64,000 nt of DNA from JBFMCC01 sp037445635 (GTDB taxonomy: Bacteria; Chloroflexota; Anaerolineae; Anaerolineales; Villigracilaceae), in assembly GCA_037445635.1 (NCBI GenBank), contig JBBIKC010000001.1, forward strand, positions 248,001 to 312,000, read 5' to 3'. This document shows positions 41,576 to 49,454 of the stretch, in pieces. Every line of letters begins with the position of its first letter. Position 1 is the stretch's first letter. Position numbers and translations under genes: made by a program. The notes beneath the pieces are model-generated. The model was not told the DNA's origin and did no database searches. It saw only the letters and a list, made by a program, of their open reading frames with translations.

Positions 41576-42826
41576 TCATTTCTTTTTCCACTTCTTCATC
41601 GGCAGGACAAAATCATACGGATATTCGGCCAGGATTTCCATCTTCCCATCGGGGCGCACCCAGATCGTATCTTCGATGCGTACGCCCATACCTTTATCGG
41701 GATAATACAAGCCAGGCTCGGAGGTGATGACGACGCCCGGCGCGAGGCGATGACTCTCGTCGGCCTGCAGGCCGCTGAACGGGCGCTCGTGGATGTTCAA
41801 CCCCACGCCGTGGCCGAGGCTGTGAACGTAGCCATCCAGCGGGCTTTGTGTATTGAGTTGCGACTTGTGCCCTTTGGACTCGAAATATTCACAGGTCATC
41901 TTCTGGTAATCCTTGAACGAGGCGTTCAAGTCGAAGTTCTCCAGCACGCGGTCGAAGATCTCCTTCACCTGATCGTACAATTCCTGCGCCTCAGGCGGGG
42001 CGTAACCCAGACACCAGGTACGCGTGAAATCGTAGAAGTATCCGCCGCCCTCTTCGGCAGGAAAAATGTCGAAGATGATGGTCTGGCCCAGGCGAATCAT
42101 ATCTTCGGGATTACCCGTGGAATGCGGCACGCCCGCGTCGCGGCCAATGGAGAAGATAAAGCCATCGGGCAATTCCGCGCCGCGTTCGGCCACCCACAGA
42201 TTGACCTTTCGTTTGACATCGCCGATGGTGAGCGGCGAGCCGTCTTCCTTGAGCAGGACCTCGTCCGCGCGCACCGCACGGCTGGTGAGATAGTCCGCTA
42301 CGAGGCCGACGACCTCGGTGGTGATCCTGCCCATGGCGCGGATGCGTTCCACTTCGGATTCCTCCTTCGTCTCCATGGCGCGGCTGAAGATGGACTCCAT
42401 ACCGTTTTCGCCGATCAGTTCCACGTCCGGGGCGACGCGCGGGAAATGTGCAAGCAGCGCAAGCACGCCGCTGATCTCCATGTGCCCATACACGCCGACC
42501 CGCCCCTTGACTCCCAGGTCGGCGAGGATGCGCTGGAGGCGCAATGCGCCTGTCAGGCTCATGTCGCCGTCTGCCTGCTTGAAATATTCCTCCCAGGGAT
42601 AATTGCTGAACGAACGCGTTTGTAGACCTGTCTTCGCGGCTTCATCGCGCTCCATGTCATTGTAAAAGAGGATGGGCGCTTCGCCGCGCTTCTTGATGAG
42701 CGCCGCGCCGCTGACGTGCCCGCCGCCTGTGAAGTAATACATCGGCGGGTTATGCTCAGCGTTTCCGAGGACGAGCAGGGCGTCGAGATTTTTGGATTGC
42801 ATGAGGATATCGAGGTCTGATTTCAT
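41576..42826 (-). CDS. M24 family metallopeptidase, Xaa-Pro aminopeptidase-like
   Basis: 416 residues. Creatinase/prolidase N-terminal domain (residues 1-165) and the pita-bread C-terminal domain with the five metal ligands in IIFDIFPAEE, YFYDFTRTWCLG, SLGHGVGLNIHE, VVITSEPGLYYPD and VRIEDTIWV. It removes N-terminal residues next to Pro or acts on dipeptides. Coupled to selA by an ATGA overlap at 42823-42826. Confidence 0.9.
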   Translation of the reverse strand: MKSDLDILMQSKNLDALLVLGNAEHNPPMYYFTGGGHVSGAALIKKRGEAPILFYNDMERDEAAKTGLQTRSFSNYPWEEYFKQADGDMSLTGALRLQRILADLGVKGRVGVYGHMEISGVLALLAHFPRVAPDVELIGENGMESIFSRAMETKEESEVERIRAMGRITTEVVGLVADYLTSRAVRADEVLLKEDGSPLTIGDVKRKVNLWVAERGAELPDGFIFSIGRDAGVPHSTGNPEDMIRLGQTIIFDIFPAEEGGGYFYDFTRTWCLGYAPPEAQELYDQVKEIFDRVLENFDLNASFKDYQKMTCEYFESKGHKSQLNTQSPLDGYVHSLGHGVGLNIHERPFSGLQADESHRLAPGVVITSEPGLYYPDKGMGVRIEDTIWVRPDGKMEILAEYPYDFVLPMKKWKKK

Positions 42827-44184
42827 CGGGACTCCGTGAGTAGAGATTGGAGAATAGAGATTAGTAAATGATCCTGTTCAGGTAGAACCGTGCGCGGATC
42901 GAGCAGGACTCTGTCGTTCTCTGTGCGCGCGATCACGGGCGGATTCTGCGCGCGCAGTCTCGCAAGGAAGTTATCGGGGCTTCTGACTTTCAACGATAAG
43001 ACAAACGTCGGCAGGGATTCTTCGGGGAGACTCCCGCCGCCCACCGTGGATTCGGACTCGACCACTTCGCCCCGACCCAACTCTTTGGCCCACGCCTCCG
43101 CGCGGACCCTGACCTGCTCCCGCGTCATCGAGATCATTTGCCAGACGGGGATCTCGCGCACGGCTTCGTCCTTGAGGTAATGCAACAACGTGGCCGTGAT
43201 TCCCGCGAGACAGGTCTTGTCGGCGCGCAGGGCACGCGCCAGCGGATGCTTTTTCAGCTTTGCGATCAAGTCCGCGCGGCCGACGAGGATGCCCGCCTGC
43301 GGTCCGCCCAGCAGTTTGTCGCCCGAAAAACACACCAGGTCCGCGCCCGCGGCCAGGGACTCCTGCACGGTCGGTTCACGGGCGAGACCATAATCAGCGG
43401 TATCGAGCAACGCGCCCGAACCGAGATCGTCCACGACGGGCACGCCTGATTTGTGTGCAAGTTTAATAATATCTCTGAAATCAGGCTCTTCCGTAAAGCC
43501 GATGATCTTGAAATTCGAGCGATGGGCGCGCAAGACCAGCGCGGTCGGTTCGCGCAAGGCTTCTTCGAAATCGGACAGGTGAACGCGATTCGTCGTTCCC
43601 ACTTCGACCAGTTTCGCGCCCGATTGTTTCATCACATCGGGCACGCGGAATCCGCCGCCGATCTCCACCAGTTGCGAACGCGGGATGACGACGCGTTTTC
43701 CCTTTGCCAATACTGATAAAACCAGCAGCACCGCCGAGGCGTTGTTATTGACCACCAGCGCGGACTCGGCGCCCGTCAGTTTCTGCAAAACGGCTTCGGC
43801 GTGAATCAAGCGCGAGCCGCGCTGACCTTTTTCGAGATCATATTCCAAATTGGAGTAGCCGCGCGAGACCGCCTCCATGGCGGCAAGTGCCGCTTTGGAG
43901 AGCGGGGCGCGGCCGAGGTTCGTGTGGAGGATCACGCCCGTGGCGTTGATGACGGGATGCAGGCTGGGACGCGTCCATTCGGCCAGCAGGGCTTCGGCAC
44001 GGACGATCAACGCGTCGCGGCCGGGGAGGGAGTCCGCGCCCGATTTGACGGCAGCCCGCGTCTCGTCGAGAGAGACGCGCACGGCTTGCAGGGTCAACGG
44101 GCGTCCGTAGGAAGAGGTCAGGTCCGCGGCGCGCGGCGTCTGCATCAATTGTTCGACCGAGGGGAGCGAACGAAGGTCAGTCAT
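42823..44184 (-). CDS. selA: L-seryl-tRNA(Sec) selenium transferase SelA
   Basis: 453 residues. PLP enzyme that converts seryl-tRNA(Sec) to selenocysteyl-tRNA(Sec) using selenophosphate. N-terminal SelA domain (LPSVEQLMQTPRAADL), the characteristic INATGVILHTNLGRAPLS, NLEYDLEKGQRGSR, VNNNASAVLLVL, and the PLP lysine in FSGDKLLGGPQAGI (about residue 284). ATG 44184 is used; the frame is open further upstream but into the membrane gene, whose stop overlaps this start by 8 nt. With selD at 28043 it shows that the organism makes selenoproteins; selB and tRNA-Sec are not in the window. Confidence 0.95.
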   Translation of the reverse strand: MTDLRSLPSVEQLMQTPRAADLTSSYGRPLTLQAVRVSLDETRAAVKSGADSLPGRDALIVRAEALLAEWTRPSLHPVINATGVILHTNLGRAPLSKAALAAMEAVSRGYSNLEYDLEKGQRGSRLIHAEAVLQKLTGAESALVVNNNASAVLLVLSVLAKGKRVVIPRSQLVEIGGGFRVPDVMKQSGAKLVEVGTTNRVHLSDFEEALREPTALVLRAHRSNFKIIGFTEEPDFRDIIKLAHKSGVPVVDDLGSGALLDTADYGLAREPTVQESLAAGADLVCFSGDKLLGGPQAGILVGRADLIAKLKKHPLARALRADKTCLAGITATLLHYLKDEAVREIPVWQMISMTREQVRVRAEAWAKELGRGEVVESESTVGGGSLPEESLPTFVLSLKVRSPDNFLARLRAQNPPVIARTENDRVLLDPRTVLPEQDHLLISILQSLLTESR

Positions 44185-44581
44185 CGTCAATGGTGGGCGC
44201 GTGCCACTGGGCACGCTCGCGCAGTCCGATCAAATACTCGATGGCGTAGAAGCCGCCGAGCAGCCCGAGCACGGTGTAGATGGAGTTGAGGCGCGCGAGT
44301 TGAAGCCAGGCCAGGGTCGCGCCGTAGATGCCCGCCCACAACGCCTGTCGGACGAGGGTTTGCGGTTGTAGCGGCGCTCCCGATGGGAAACGAATGCTGA
44401 GAAAATAATGGATGGGCAGGGCAAGGGCGGTGAGGCCGATGGACCAGAGGGCAAAGAAGCCCCAGCGCGGTAGGATGGTGGGCTCGGTGTACCAGACGAT
44501 GAGGAACAATCCGCCCCAGCCGAGGAGAAACAGAAGGATGGTTTGGAGAAGGTAGGGACGAAAGGAAGGACGTGAGGGCAT
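44177..44581 (-). CDS. Four-helix membrane protein upstream of selA
   Basis: 134 residues. Helices about residues 10-32 (LLQTILLFLLGWGGLFLIVWY), 38-62, 78-98 and 101-120, with Arg-rich ends (PSRPSFRPY; IGLRERAQW). The stop overlaps the selA start, so it is the first gene of that operon. Family not recognised. Confidence 0.75.
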   Translation of the reverse strand: MPSRPSFRPYLLQTILLFLLGWGGLFLIVWYTEPTILPRWGFFALWSIGLTALALPIHYFLSIRFPSGAPLQPQTLVRQALWAGIYGATLAWLQLARLNSIYTVLGLLGGFYAIEYLIGLRERAQWHAPTIDDD

Positions 44582-44610
44582 CGGATGAATTATACTCGGA
44601 TAGGTATTTC

Positions 44611-44678
44611 ACCACGGAGAACACGGAGTCCACAGGGAGATTTTAGAGAATCTTCGCGCTCTCTGCATTCTTTGTGGT
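44611..44678. repeat. Imperfect inverted repeat, ACCACGGAGAACACGGAG type
   Basis: ACCACGGAGAACACGGAG (44611-44628) against CTCTGCATTCTTTGTGGT (44661-44678). Relative of 6434-6481. It lies between divergent genes, so it might contain or disturb promoters. Confidence 0.65.
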
Positions 44679-44697
44679 AAGTTGACGAGGAGCATTT

Positions 44698-45210
44698 ATG
44701 AACGTATCCGATGCCATCCGCACCAAGCGGGCGGTGCGAAAGTTTCAGGATAAACCTTTGCCTGACGACGTGACCCGCGCCGTCCTTAACGCGGGGCGGC
44801 GTGCGCAGTCATCGAAAAACGAGCAGACCTGGCAATTCATCGCGATTCGTGACAAGTCGATTCTGAAGGCGCTGTCCGAGTGCGGCACGTGGGCGGGACA
44901 CCTGGCGGGCGCGGCGCTGGGAGTCGCCATCCTCACCCCCGACCCCGCCGCCAAATTCCAGACCATGTTCGACGCGGGCCAGGCCGCGGCCTTCATGCAA
45001 CTGGCCGCGTGGGAATTGGGCATTGGCTCCTGCCCTGCTTCGATTTACGAGGACGAAAAGGCGCGCTCGATTCTGGGCTTCCCGTCAGAGTGGCACCTGC
45101 GCATCGAGCTCTCGTTCGGCTACCCCGCGGACGAGGCGAAACTGTCCACGCCGCCGAGGAAGGGAGGCAGGAGATCGCTGGAGGAGGTGGTGCATTGGGA
45201 GAGGTGGTGA
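44698..45210 (+). CDS. Nitroreductase family flavoprotein
   Basis: 170 residues. FMN-binding signature AIRTKRAVRKFQDKPLPDD at the N-terminus and RRAQSSKNEQTWQFIAI, a middle AAFMQLAAWELGIGSCPASIY and a C-terminal FGYPADEAKLSTPPRKGGR. Uses NAD(P)H to reduce nitroaromatics, quinones or flavins; substrate unknown. AGGAG precedes ATG 44698. Shorter than many homologues (about 180-220) because the active-site cap is small. Confidence 0.9.
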   Translation: MNVSDAIRTKRAVRKFQDKPLPDDVTRAVLNAGRRAQSSKNEQTWQFIAIRDKSILKALSECGTWAGHLAGAALGVAILTPDPAAKFQTMFDAGQAAAFMQLAAWELGIGSCPASIYEDEKARSILGFPSEWHLRIELSFGYPADEAKLSTPPRKGGRRSLEEVVHWERW

Positions 45211-45220
45211 GTACTGCATT

Positions 45221-45559
45221 TCATCCCATCAATTGATCCGTCTTCGCCGCCATGATGAAATCGTTTTTGTGCAAGCCCTTGATTTTGTGCGTCCACCATT
45301 GCACGGTGACGCGTCCCCACTCGGTGACGATCAGCGGGTGATGGTCTTCCTTCTCGGCGATCATGGCGATCTTATTCGTGAAGGCCACAGCTTCGATGAA
45401 GTTCTTGAGTTTATATACACGCTGTAGGCGCAAGATACCATCTTGCGTTACTACTTGCCAATCAGGGACTTGCGGATGCAATTCGGCGATCTCGGCCTCA
45501 GTGAGGGTCGGTTCGCCGCCGCGGCAGGCCACACATTTGAATTGAGCCAGTTCGGTCAT
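45221..45559 (-). CDS. phhB: 4a-hydroxytetrahydrobiopterin dehydratase (PCD/DCoH)
   Basis: 112 residues. The active-site motif is EKEDHHPLIV (about residues 68-77), followed by VTVQWWTHKIKGLHKNDF. It dehydrates pterin-4a-carbinolamine formed by phenylalanine hydroxylase, to which phhA at 53715 corresponds. An N-terminal CxxC (FKCVACRGGE) might bind zinc, which some bacterial members have. GGAGGC lies just before the ATG. Confidence 0.93.
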   Translation of the reverse strand: MTELAQFKCVACRGGEPTLTEAEIAELHPQVPDWQVVTQDGILRLQRVYKLKNFIEAVAFTNKIAMIAEKEDHHPLIVTEWGRVTVQWWTHKIKGLHKNDFIMAAKTDQLMG

Positions 45560-45611
45560 ATCACAGCCTCCACTAGTAAACTAATCCAGCAATCTGATAG
45601 TTTCAAAATAG

Positions 45612-45699
45612 GACGCGGACGAGCACTGATTAACGCGGATAAAAACGTGAGGTTGTCCAAAGCAAAGAATCCGCGTTCTCCGCGTTAATCCGCGTCCCA
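45612..45699. repeat. Inverted repeat of GTTAACGCGGAT type
   Basis: GGACGCGGACGAGCACTGA plus TTAACGCGGAT on the left matches ATCCGCG...GTTAATCCGCGTCC on the right over a discontinuous 30 bp. It lies between phhB and the end of tal-pgi, convergent genes having diverged starts, and holds no ORF. Confidence 0.65.
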
Positions 45700-45700
45700 T

Positions 45701-48448
45701 TTATCCATCCAAAATTCGAGATAAATCAGAGATGTCTTTCAGATGCAGGCGCAGGACGCGTCGTCCGCGCGCGGCCAGGGCTTCGTAATCGCCGAGCGCC
45801 TGGGCGCGTTCGAGCGTGCCGAAGGTCATGCCCTGGGTTGGGATGTCCACGTCAAACGAGGCGTCGGTCACAATCTGGATGAAAAGACCATTGTCTGCGC
45901 CGCCTTTGTGCAATTGACCCGTCGAATGCTGGAAGCGCGGCCCGAATCCGACCGTCGTGGCACAGCCCGTTTTCTCGCGCAGGGCGAGGCGGAACAGGGT
46001 CAACGCGGCGAATGTCTCTGCGTCACGCGGCACATAGGCATTGACCGCGATGTAACGCCGCCCTGAGCCCGTCGAAGGGTCACTCGCCCGCGCATGCGCC
46101 AGCAAGTCGTTTAACGCGTTACGCGCGTCCTCCGCTTCAATCAAATTGTTTTCGGGCAGTTGGTCGTTTTTCTGATACTCGGCAATCTTGGCCTTCGTGC
46201 GATCCTTGGCATCCTGCACATCGGGCTGGTCGAAGGCATTGACGCCGAGAATGTGACAAGCCGTCGCGGTCGCCACCTCCCAGCGATAGAATTCGGCGGC
46301 CAGCGAATACGCATCGGGCATCGCGAACTCGAGCACGGAGAAGCCCGCCTGGCGCAATTTCGCGGCCGCAGCATCATGCTCGCCCGTTTGACGAAGATAT
46401 ACAAACAGACGATCCGCGCCATAGACGGACGGCTCGCCGACGGGTTCGCCGTCCACGGGGACGATGCCCCTGCCGAGTTTCCCGCTCGACTCGGCGATAA
46501 TCTGCTCGATCCACGAACCAAATGAGGAAACAGGCGGGTCAGCCAGGATCGTGAGTTTGTCGCGGCCTGCGAGAGCGGATTCGCCCATCACCGCGCCCAG
46601 CACGAGACCAGGGTTGCGACATGCAGGGCAGACTCGGCCCTTCGACGGGCTCAACGCGGCGCTTCGGCTATGCTCCCCGCTCAGCGCGAGACATTGTTTT
46701 CGCATCCACGCGGCGCGCGACAGAAATTGATCCAAGTCCACGCCAAGCAACGCGGCAGGGACGAGGCCGAAGTGGGTCAACGCGGAGTAGCGGCCGCCGA
46801 CGGTCGAATCGGCATTGAATATCTTTCGGAAGCCGCGCTCGCGCGCCAGCGTCTCCAGCGAGGTGCCCGCGTCGGTGATGGCGATAAAGTGCGAACCGTC
46901 GCCTTTCGCCAATTCCCAGAAGTAATTAAACATGGCGGTCACTTCGGCAGTGCCGCCCGATTTGCTGGCGACGATGTAAAGCGATTCGGAGGGCGGGAAG
47001 TCCCGCGCGGCCGCGAGGACCTGGGCGGGGTCGGTGGAATCGAGAATTGATAATCGGGATTCGGAATTCGGAAAGAATATGCTCAAGACCTCTGGAGTGA
47101 GCGACGAGCCGCCCATGCCAAGGACGAGGAATTTCCTGATGCCTGCTGCACGGATTTCTTCAGCGAAAGATTGGATTTCAGGCAGCGCGGCGCGAGATGT
47201 ATCAGGCGAATCGAGCCAGCCGAGTCGAATCTTGACTTCGGCCTGGCCTGCGGGATCGGTCGTCCATAACGCGGGGTCGCGGTTCCACAGGCGCGCGGGA
47301 ACGGAATCCGCTTCGAGTTGAGTCACGCGCCGCGAAACGGAATCAGCCAGCGGTCCGAGTTGCGACGCGGCGCTCTTTCGTCTTTCGTCTATTGTCTTCA
47401 ACAACTGCGTGAACGCATCCGCAAAAGCCTTGACGCCCTCGTCTTCCAGTTCCTGCGTGACGACATCCATCGAGATGCCCGCGGCTTCGAGGTCGGCCAG
47501 CGCGGCGCGCGCCGCTTCGAGTCCCTCGGTGAGAGTCTGCTGAGCCTGACCATGATCGCGGAACGCGTCGAGAGTCTGCGGCGGGACGGTGTTGACCGTG
47601 GCGGGGCCGATGAGGTTGTCCACGTAGATCGTGTCGGGGTAGTTGGGATTCTTAGTGCTGGTGCTGGCCCACAACGGACGCTGGAGGCGCGCTTTGGCCA
47701 TCTGCAATTTGGCGAAGCGCGGACCGCTGAAGACCTTGCGGAATTCTTCGTAGGCCAGTTTGGCATTGGCGATTGCGGCCCTGCCAGCCAGAGGCGAATC
47801 GGCGGGCAGGCGCGCATCAATTTTCGTGTCCACGCGCGAGACGAAGAACGAGGCGACCGAGGCGATGTGGTCAATTGGATGGCCCGCGGCGAGGCGGTCT
47901 TCGAGGCCGCTGAGGTAGGCGTCCATCACTTCGGCGTAGCGCGCAAGAGAGAAGATGAGCGTGACGTTGACGTTGACGCCCGCGGCGATTGCTTTGCGAA
48001 CCGCTGGGATGCCCGCCTTCGTGGCAGGGATCTTGACCATCAAATTCGGACGGGCAACGCGCGCCCACAGTTGCTGTGCCTGCGCGGCGGTGGCTTCCGT
48101 ATCGTTTGCAAGGAACGGACTCACTTCGAGACTCACGTAGCCGTCGCCGCCCTCGGTCTCTTCGTACAGCGGCAGGAACAAGTCGGCCGCGGCCTGGATG
48201 TCTTCGATGGCGAGCTGCCAGAAGATCTTCTCCGCGTCCCAGCCCGACCACGCCAGCGGAATCAACGCCGAGTCGTAATCGTCCGATTTGGCGATAGCAT
48301 TGTTGAAGATGGTCGGGTTGGAGGTCATGCCGCGGATGTCGCCGCGTTGAATCATGGCGGCGAATTCGCCGTTCTCCAGCAATTTACGCTGGATGTTGTC
48401 GTACCAGAGGGATTGGCCGAGAGAAGTGAGTTTTTCGATAGTTTGCAT
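45701..48448 (-). CDS. tal-pgi: Bifunctional transaldolase/glucose-6-phosphate isomerase
   Basis: 915 residues. The N-terminal half is transaldolase (GMTSNPTIFNNAIAKS; Schiff-base lysine in NLMVKIPATKAGIPA, about residue 138). The C-terminal half is phosphoglucose isomerase (FLVLGMGGSSLTPEVL, about 443; IVASKSGGTAEVTAMF; end motif GFGPRFQHSTGQLHKGGAD). It joins the pentose phosphate and glycolytic routes. Two repeat copies are translated in frame within the isomerase part (about residues 598-612, LSPSKGRVCPAC, and about 790-796, DPSTGSG). Follows tkt and rpiB on the same strand, with a broken gene in between. Confidence 0.95.
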   Translation of the reverse strand: MQTIEKLTSLGQSLWYDNIQRKLLENGEFAAMIQRGDIRGMTSNPTIFNNAIAKSDDYDSALIPLAWSGWDAEKIFWQLAIEDIQAAADLFLPLYEETEGGDGYVSLEVSPFLANDTEATAAQAQQLWARVARPNLMVKIPATKAGIPAVRKAIAAGVNVNVTLIFSLARYAEVMDAYLSGLEDRLAAGHPIDHIASVASFFVSRVDTKIDARLPADSPLAGRAAIANAKLAYEEFRKVFSGPRFAKLQMAKARLQRPLWASTSTKNPNYPDTIYVDNLIGPATVNTVPPQTLDAFRDHGQAQQTLTEGLEAARAALADLEAAGISMDVVTQELEDEGVKAFADAFTQLLKTIDERRKSAASQLGPLADSVSRRVTQLEADSVPARLWNRDPALWTTDPAGQAEVKIRLGWLDSPDTSRAALPEIQSFAEEIRAAGIRKFLVLGMGGSSLTPEVLSIFFPNSESRLSILDSTDPAQVLAAARDFPPSESLYIVASKSGGTAEVTAMFNYFWELAKGDGSHFIAITDAGTSLETLARERGFRKIFNADSTVGGRYSALTHFGLVPAALLGVDLDQFLSRAAWMRKQCLALSGEHSRSAALSPSKGRVCPACRNPGLVLGAVMGESALAGRDKLTILADPPVSSFGSWIEQIIAESSGKLGRGIVPVDGEPVGEPSVYGADRLFVYLRQTGEHDAAAAKLRQAGFSVLEFAMPDAYSLAAEFYRWEVATATACHILGVNAFDQPDVQDAKDRTKAKIAEYQKNDQLPENNLIEAEDARNALNDLLAHARASDPSTGSGRRYIAVNAYVPRDAETFAALTLFRLALREKTGCATTVGFGPRFQHSTGQLHKGGADNGLFIQIVTDASFDVDIPTQGMTFGTLERAQALGDYEALAARGRRVLRLHLKDISDLSRILDG
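46060..46081. repeat. CCCTTCGAC-n-GCTCAGGGC repeat in tal-pgi, copy 1
   Basis: GCCCTGAGCCCGTCGAAGGG is the family unit in reverse orientation; translated as DPSTGSG in the isomerase domain. Confidence 0.75.
46636..46655. repeat. CCCTTCGAC-n-GCTCA repeat in tal-pgi, copy 2
   Basis: GGCCCTTCGACGGGCTCAAC, read in frame as LSPSKG. It lies in a segment (RSAALSPSKGRVCPACRN) that is absent from the normal isomerase. Confidence 0.72.
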
Positions 48449-48454
48449 GTTGGC

Positions 48455-48540
48455 AGGTTTCCAAGTTAAGGAGTCGGAAAGTTGACAGGTTTACAGGTTG
48501 GCAGGTCTTCGAGTTGACGGGTTGCCTAGTTTGAGGGTTC
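48455..48540 (+). repeat. Degenerate GTTGGAAAGTTGACAGGTTT repeats, left block
   Basis: Six or so imperfect units of about 12 bp (GTTGACAGGTTT, GTTGGCAGGTCT, GTTGACGGGTTG). The complementary block lies at 48955-49019, so the two flank the broken helical-bundle gene in inverted orientation. A shorter related block (10341-10380) lies before hsdM. Confidence 0.65.
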
Positions 48541-48542
48541 GG

Positions 48543-48951
48543 CTAAACGTCGTATTCAGCGGAATCCTCGCGAATTTTGTGGGACTGCGGATGACTTTCG
48601 AGGTAAGCGATAAAGCGGGCAATCTGACGGGAGGCCTTTTCAGCCATTGCAAATGTTTTCGCAAATTGTTCTTCCGTTATGTATTCGAGATCGCGCGAGA
48701 CGTATAACTGAGAGCGGACTTCGCCTGCTGACGCCTTCGCAAGCCCTAGATAACGAACGAACTGAGACTGGGTCTGACTCTCGAATCCCTCCGAGACATT
48801 GCTCATTACTGAAACACGCGCGGCGAATCTGATCCTTCAAGCCAAAATCGCGCGAGAATCTGCCTTCATCCGTTAATGAGTAAATCAATTTTGTCAATTC
48901 CCGCGCGGTCTGCCAGGCCTCGATTTCCTCAAAGCGTTTAATAGTGGGCAT
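48543..48951 (-). pseudogene. Four-helix-bundle (23S rRNA intervening-sequence) protein, frameshifted
   Basis: Two frames together give a full family protein: N-terminal part RFEEIEAWQTARELTKLIYSLT...DFGLKDQIRRAC and C-terminal part MSNVSEGFE...EVRSQLYVSRDLEYITEE. They join at a run of three A (plus strand 48812-48814); removing one base gives RRACSVMSNVSEGFE, the expected family sequence. So a single-base insertion has disrupted the gene, or the assembly has an error here. The family is encoded in 23S rRNA intervening sequences of some bacteria but is also common as a free-standing gene. It lies between rpiB and tal-pgi and is bordered by inverted degenerate repeats. Confidence 0.8.
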
Positions 48952-49001
48952 TCCCCACCTCCCAACTTGTCAACGCTACAACATTCCAACTTGCTAACAT
49001 G
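48952..49001 (+). repeat. Degenerate CCAACTTGTCAACGCT repeats, right block
   Basis: Units CCAACTTGTCAA, CCAACTTGCTAA, CATTCCAACT on the plus strand, complementary to the block at 48455-48540. The last units run into the rpiB 3' end. Confidence 0.6.
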
Positions 49002-49454
49002 TTAACCTTCCAACTTTCTAATCTTCGCAACCCGCCGCGCCAACCGCTCTCCGCCAGGCTTGTCACCTTGATATTCAGCAGAAAGAAAGGCATTAACCAG
49101 CGCCTTCGCCAATTCAGGGCCGATCACGCGGCCGCCGAGGCAAAGCACGTTCATGTCATCGTGCAGGACGCCTTGCGCGGCGGAATAAGTATCGTGACAG
49201 ATCGAGGCATACACGCCTTTCATCTTGTTGGCGGCGATGCACGCGCCGATGCCCGATCCGCACACCAGAATCCCGCGCTCCGCATCTCCCGCCTGTACGG
49301 CGCGCCCGACCTTTTCGGCAAAGTCGGGATAATCCACGCTCTCGGCGGAATGCGTGCCCAGGTCAATCGGTTCGTGGCCGGCGGCGCGCACGGCCGCGAG
49401 CACGGTCTCTTTCAGCGGGAAGCCCGCGTGGTCACAGGCGACGGCAACCTTCAT
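49002..49454 (-). CDS. rpiB: Ribose-5-phosphate isomerase B
   Basis: 150 residues. RpiB/LacAB family: VAVACDHAGFPLKETV at the N-terminus, VDYPDFAEKV, the catalytic-loop GILVCGSGIGACIAANK and LCLGGRVIGPELAKALVNAFL. The active-site residue (Cys in VCGSGIG) is present. Interconverts ribose 5-phosphate and ribulose 5-phosphate. It starts inside the tkt stop (ATGA), so tkt and rpiB are translationally coupled. Confidence 0.95.
   Translation of the reverse strand: MKVAVACDHAGFPLKETVLAAVRAAGHEPIDLGTHSAESVDYPDFAEKVGRAVQAGDAERGILVCGSGIGACIAANKMKGVYASICHDTYSAAQGVLHDDMNVLCLGGRVIGPELAKALVNAFLSAEYQGDKPGGERLARRVAKIRKLEG

Noticed and set aside
47318..48469. 383-residue plus-strand ORF over tal-pgi (and 50249-51538 over tkt)
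   Set aside because: Both lie opposite well-supported enzymes and have the composition of complementary strands.
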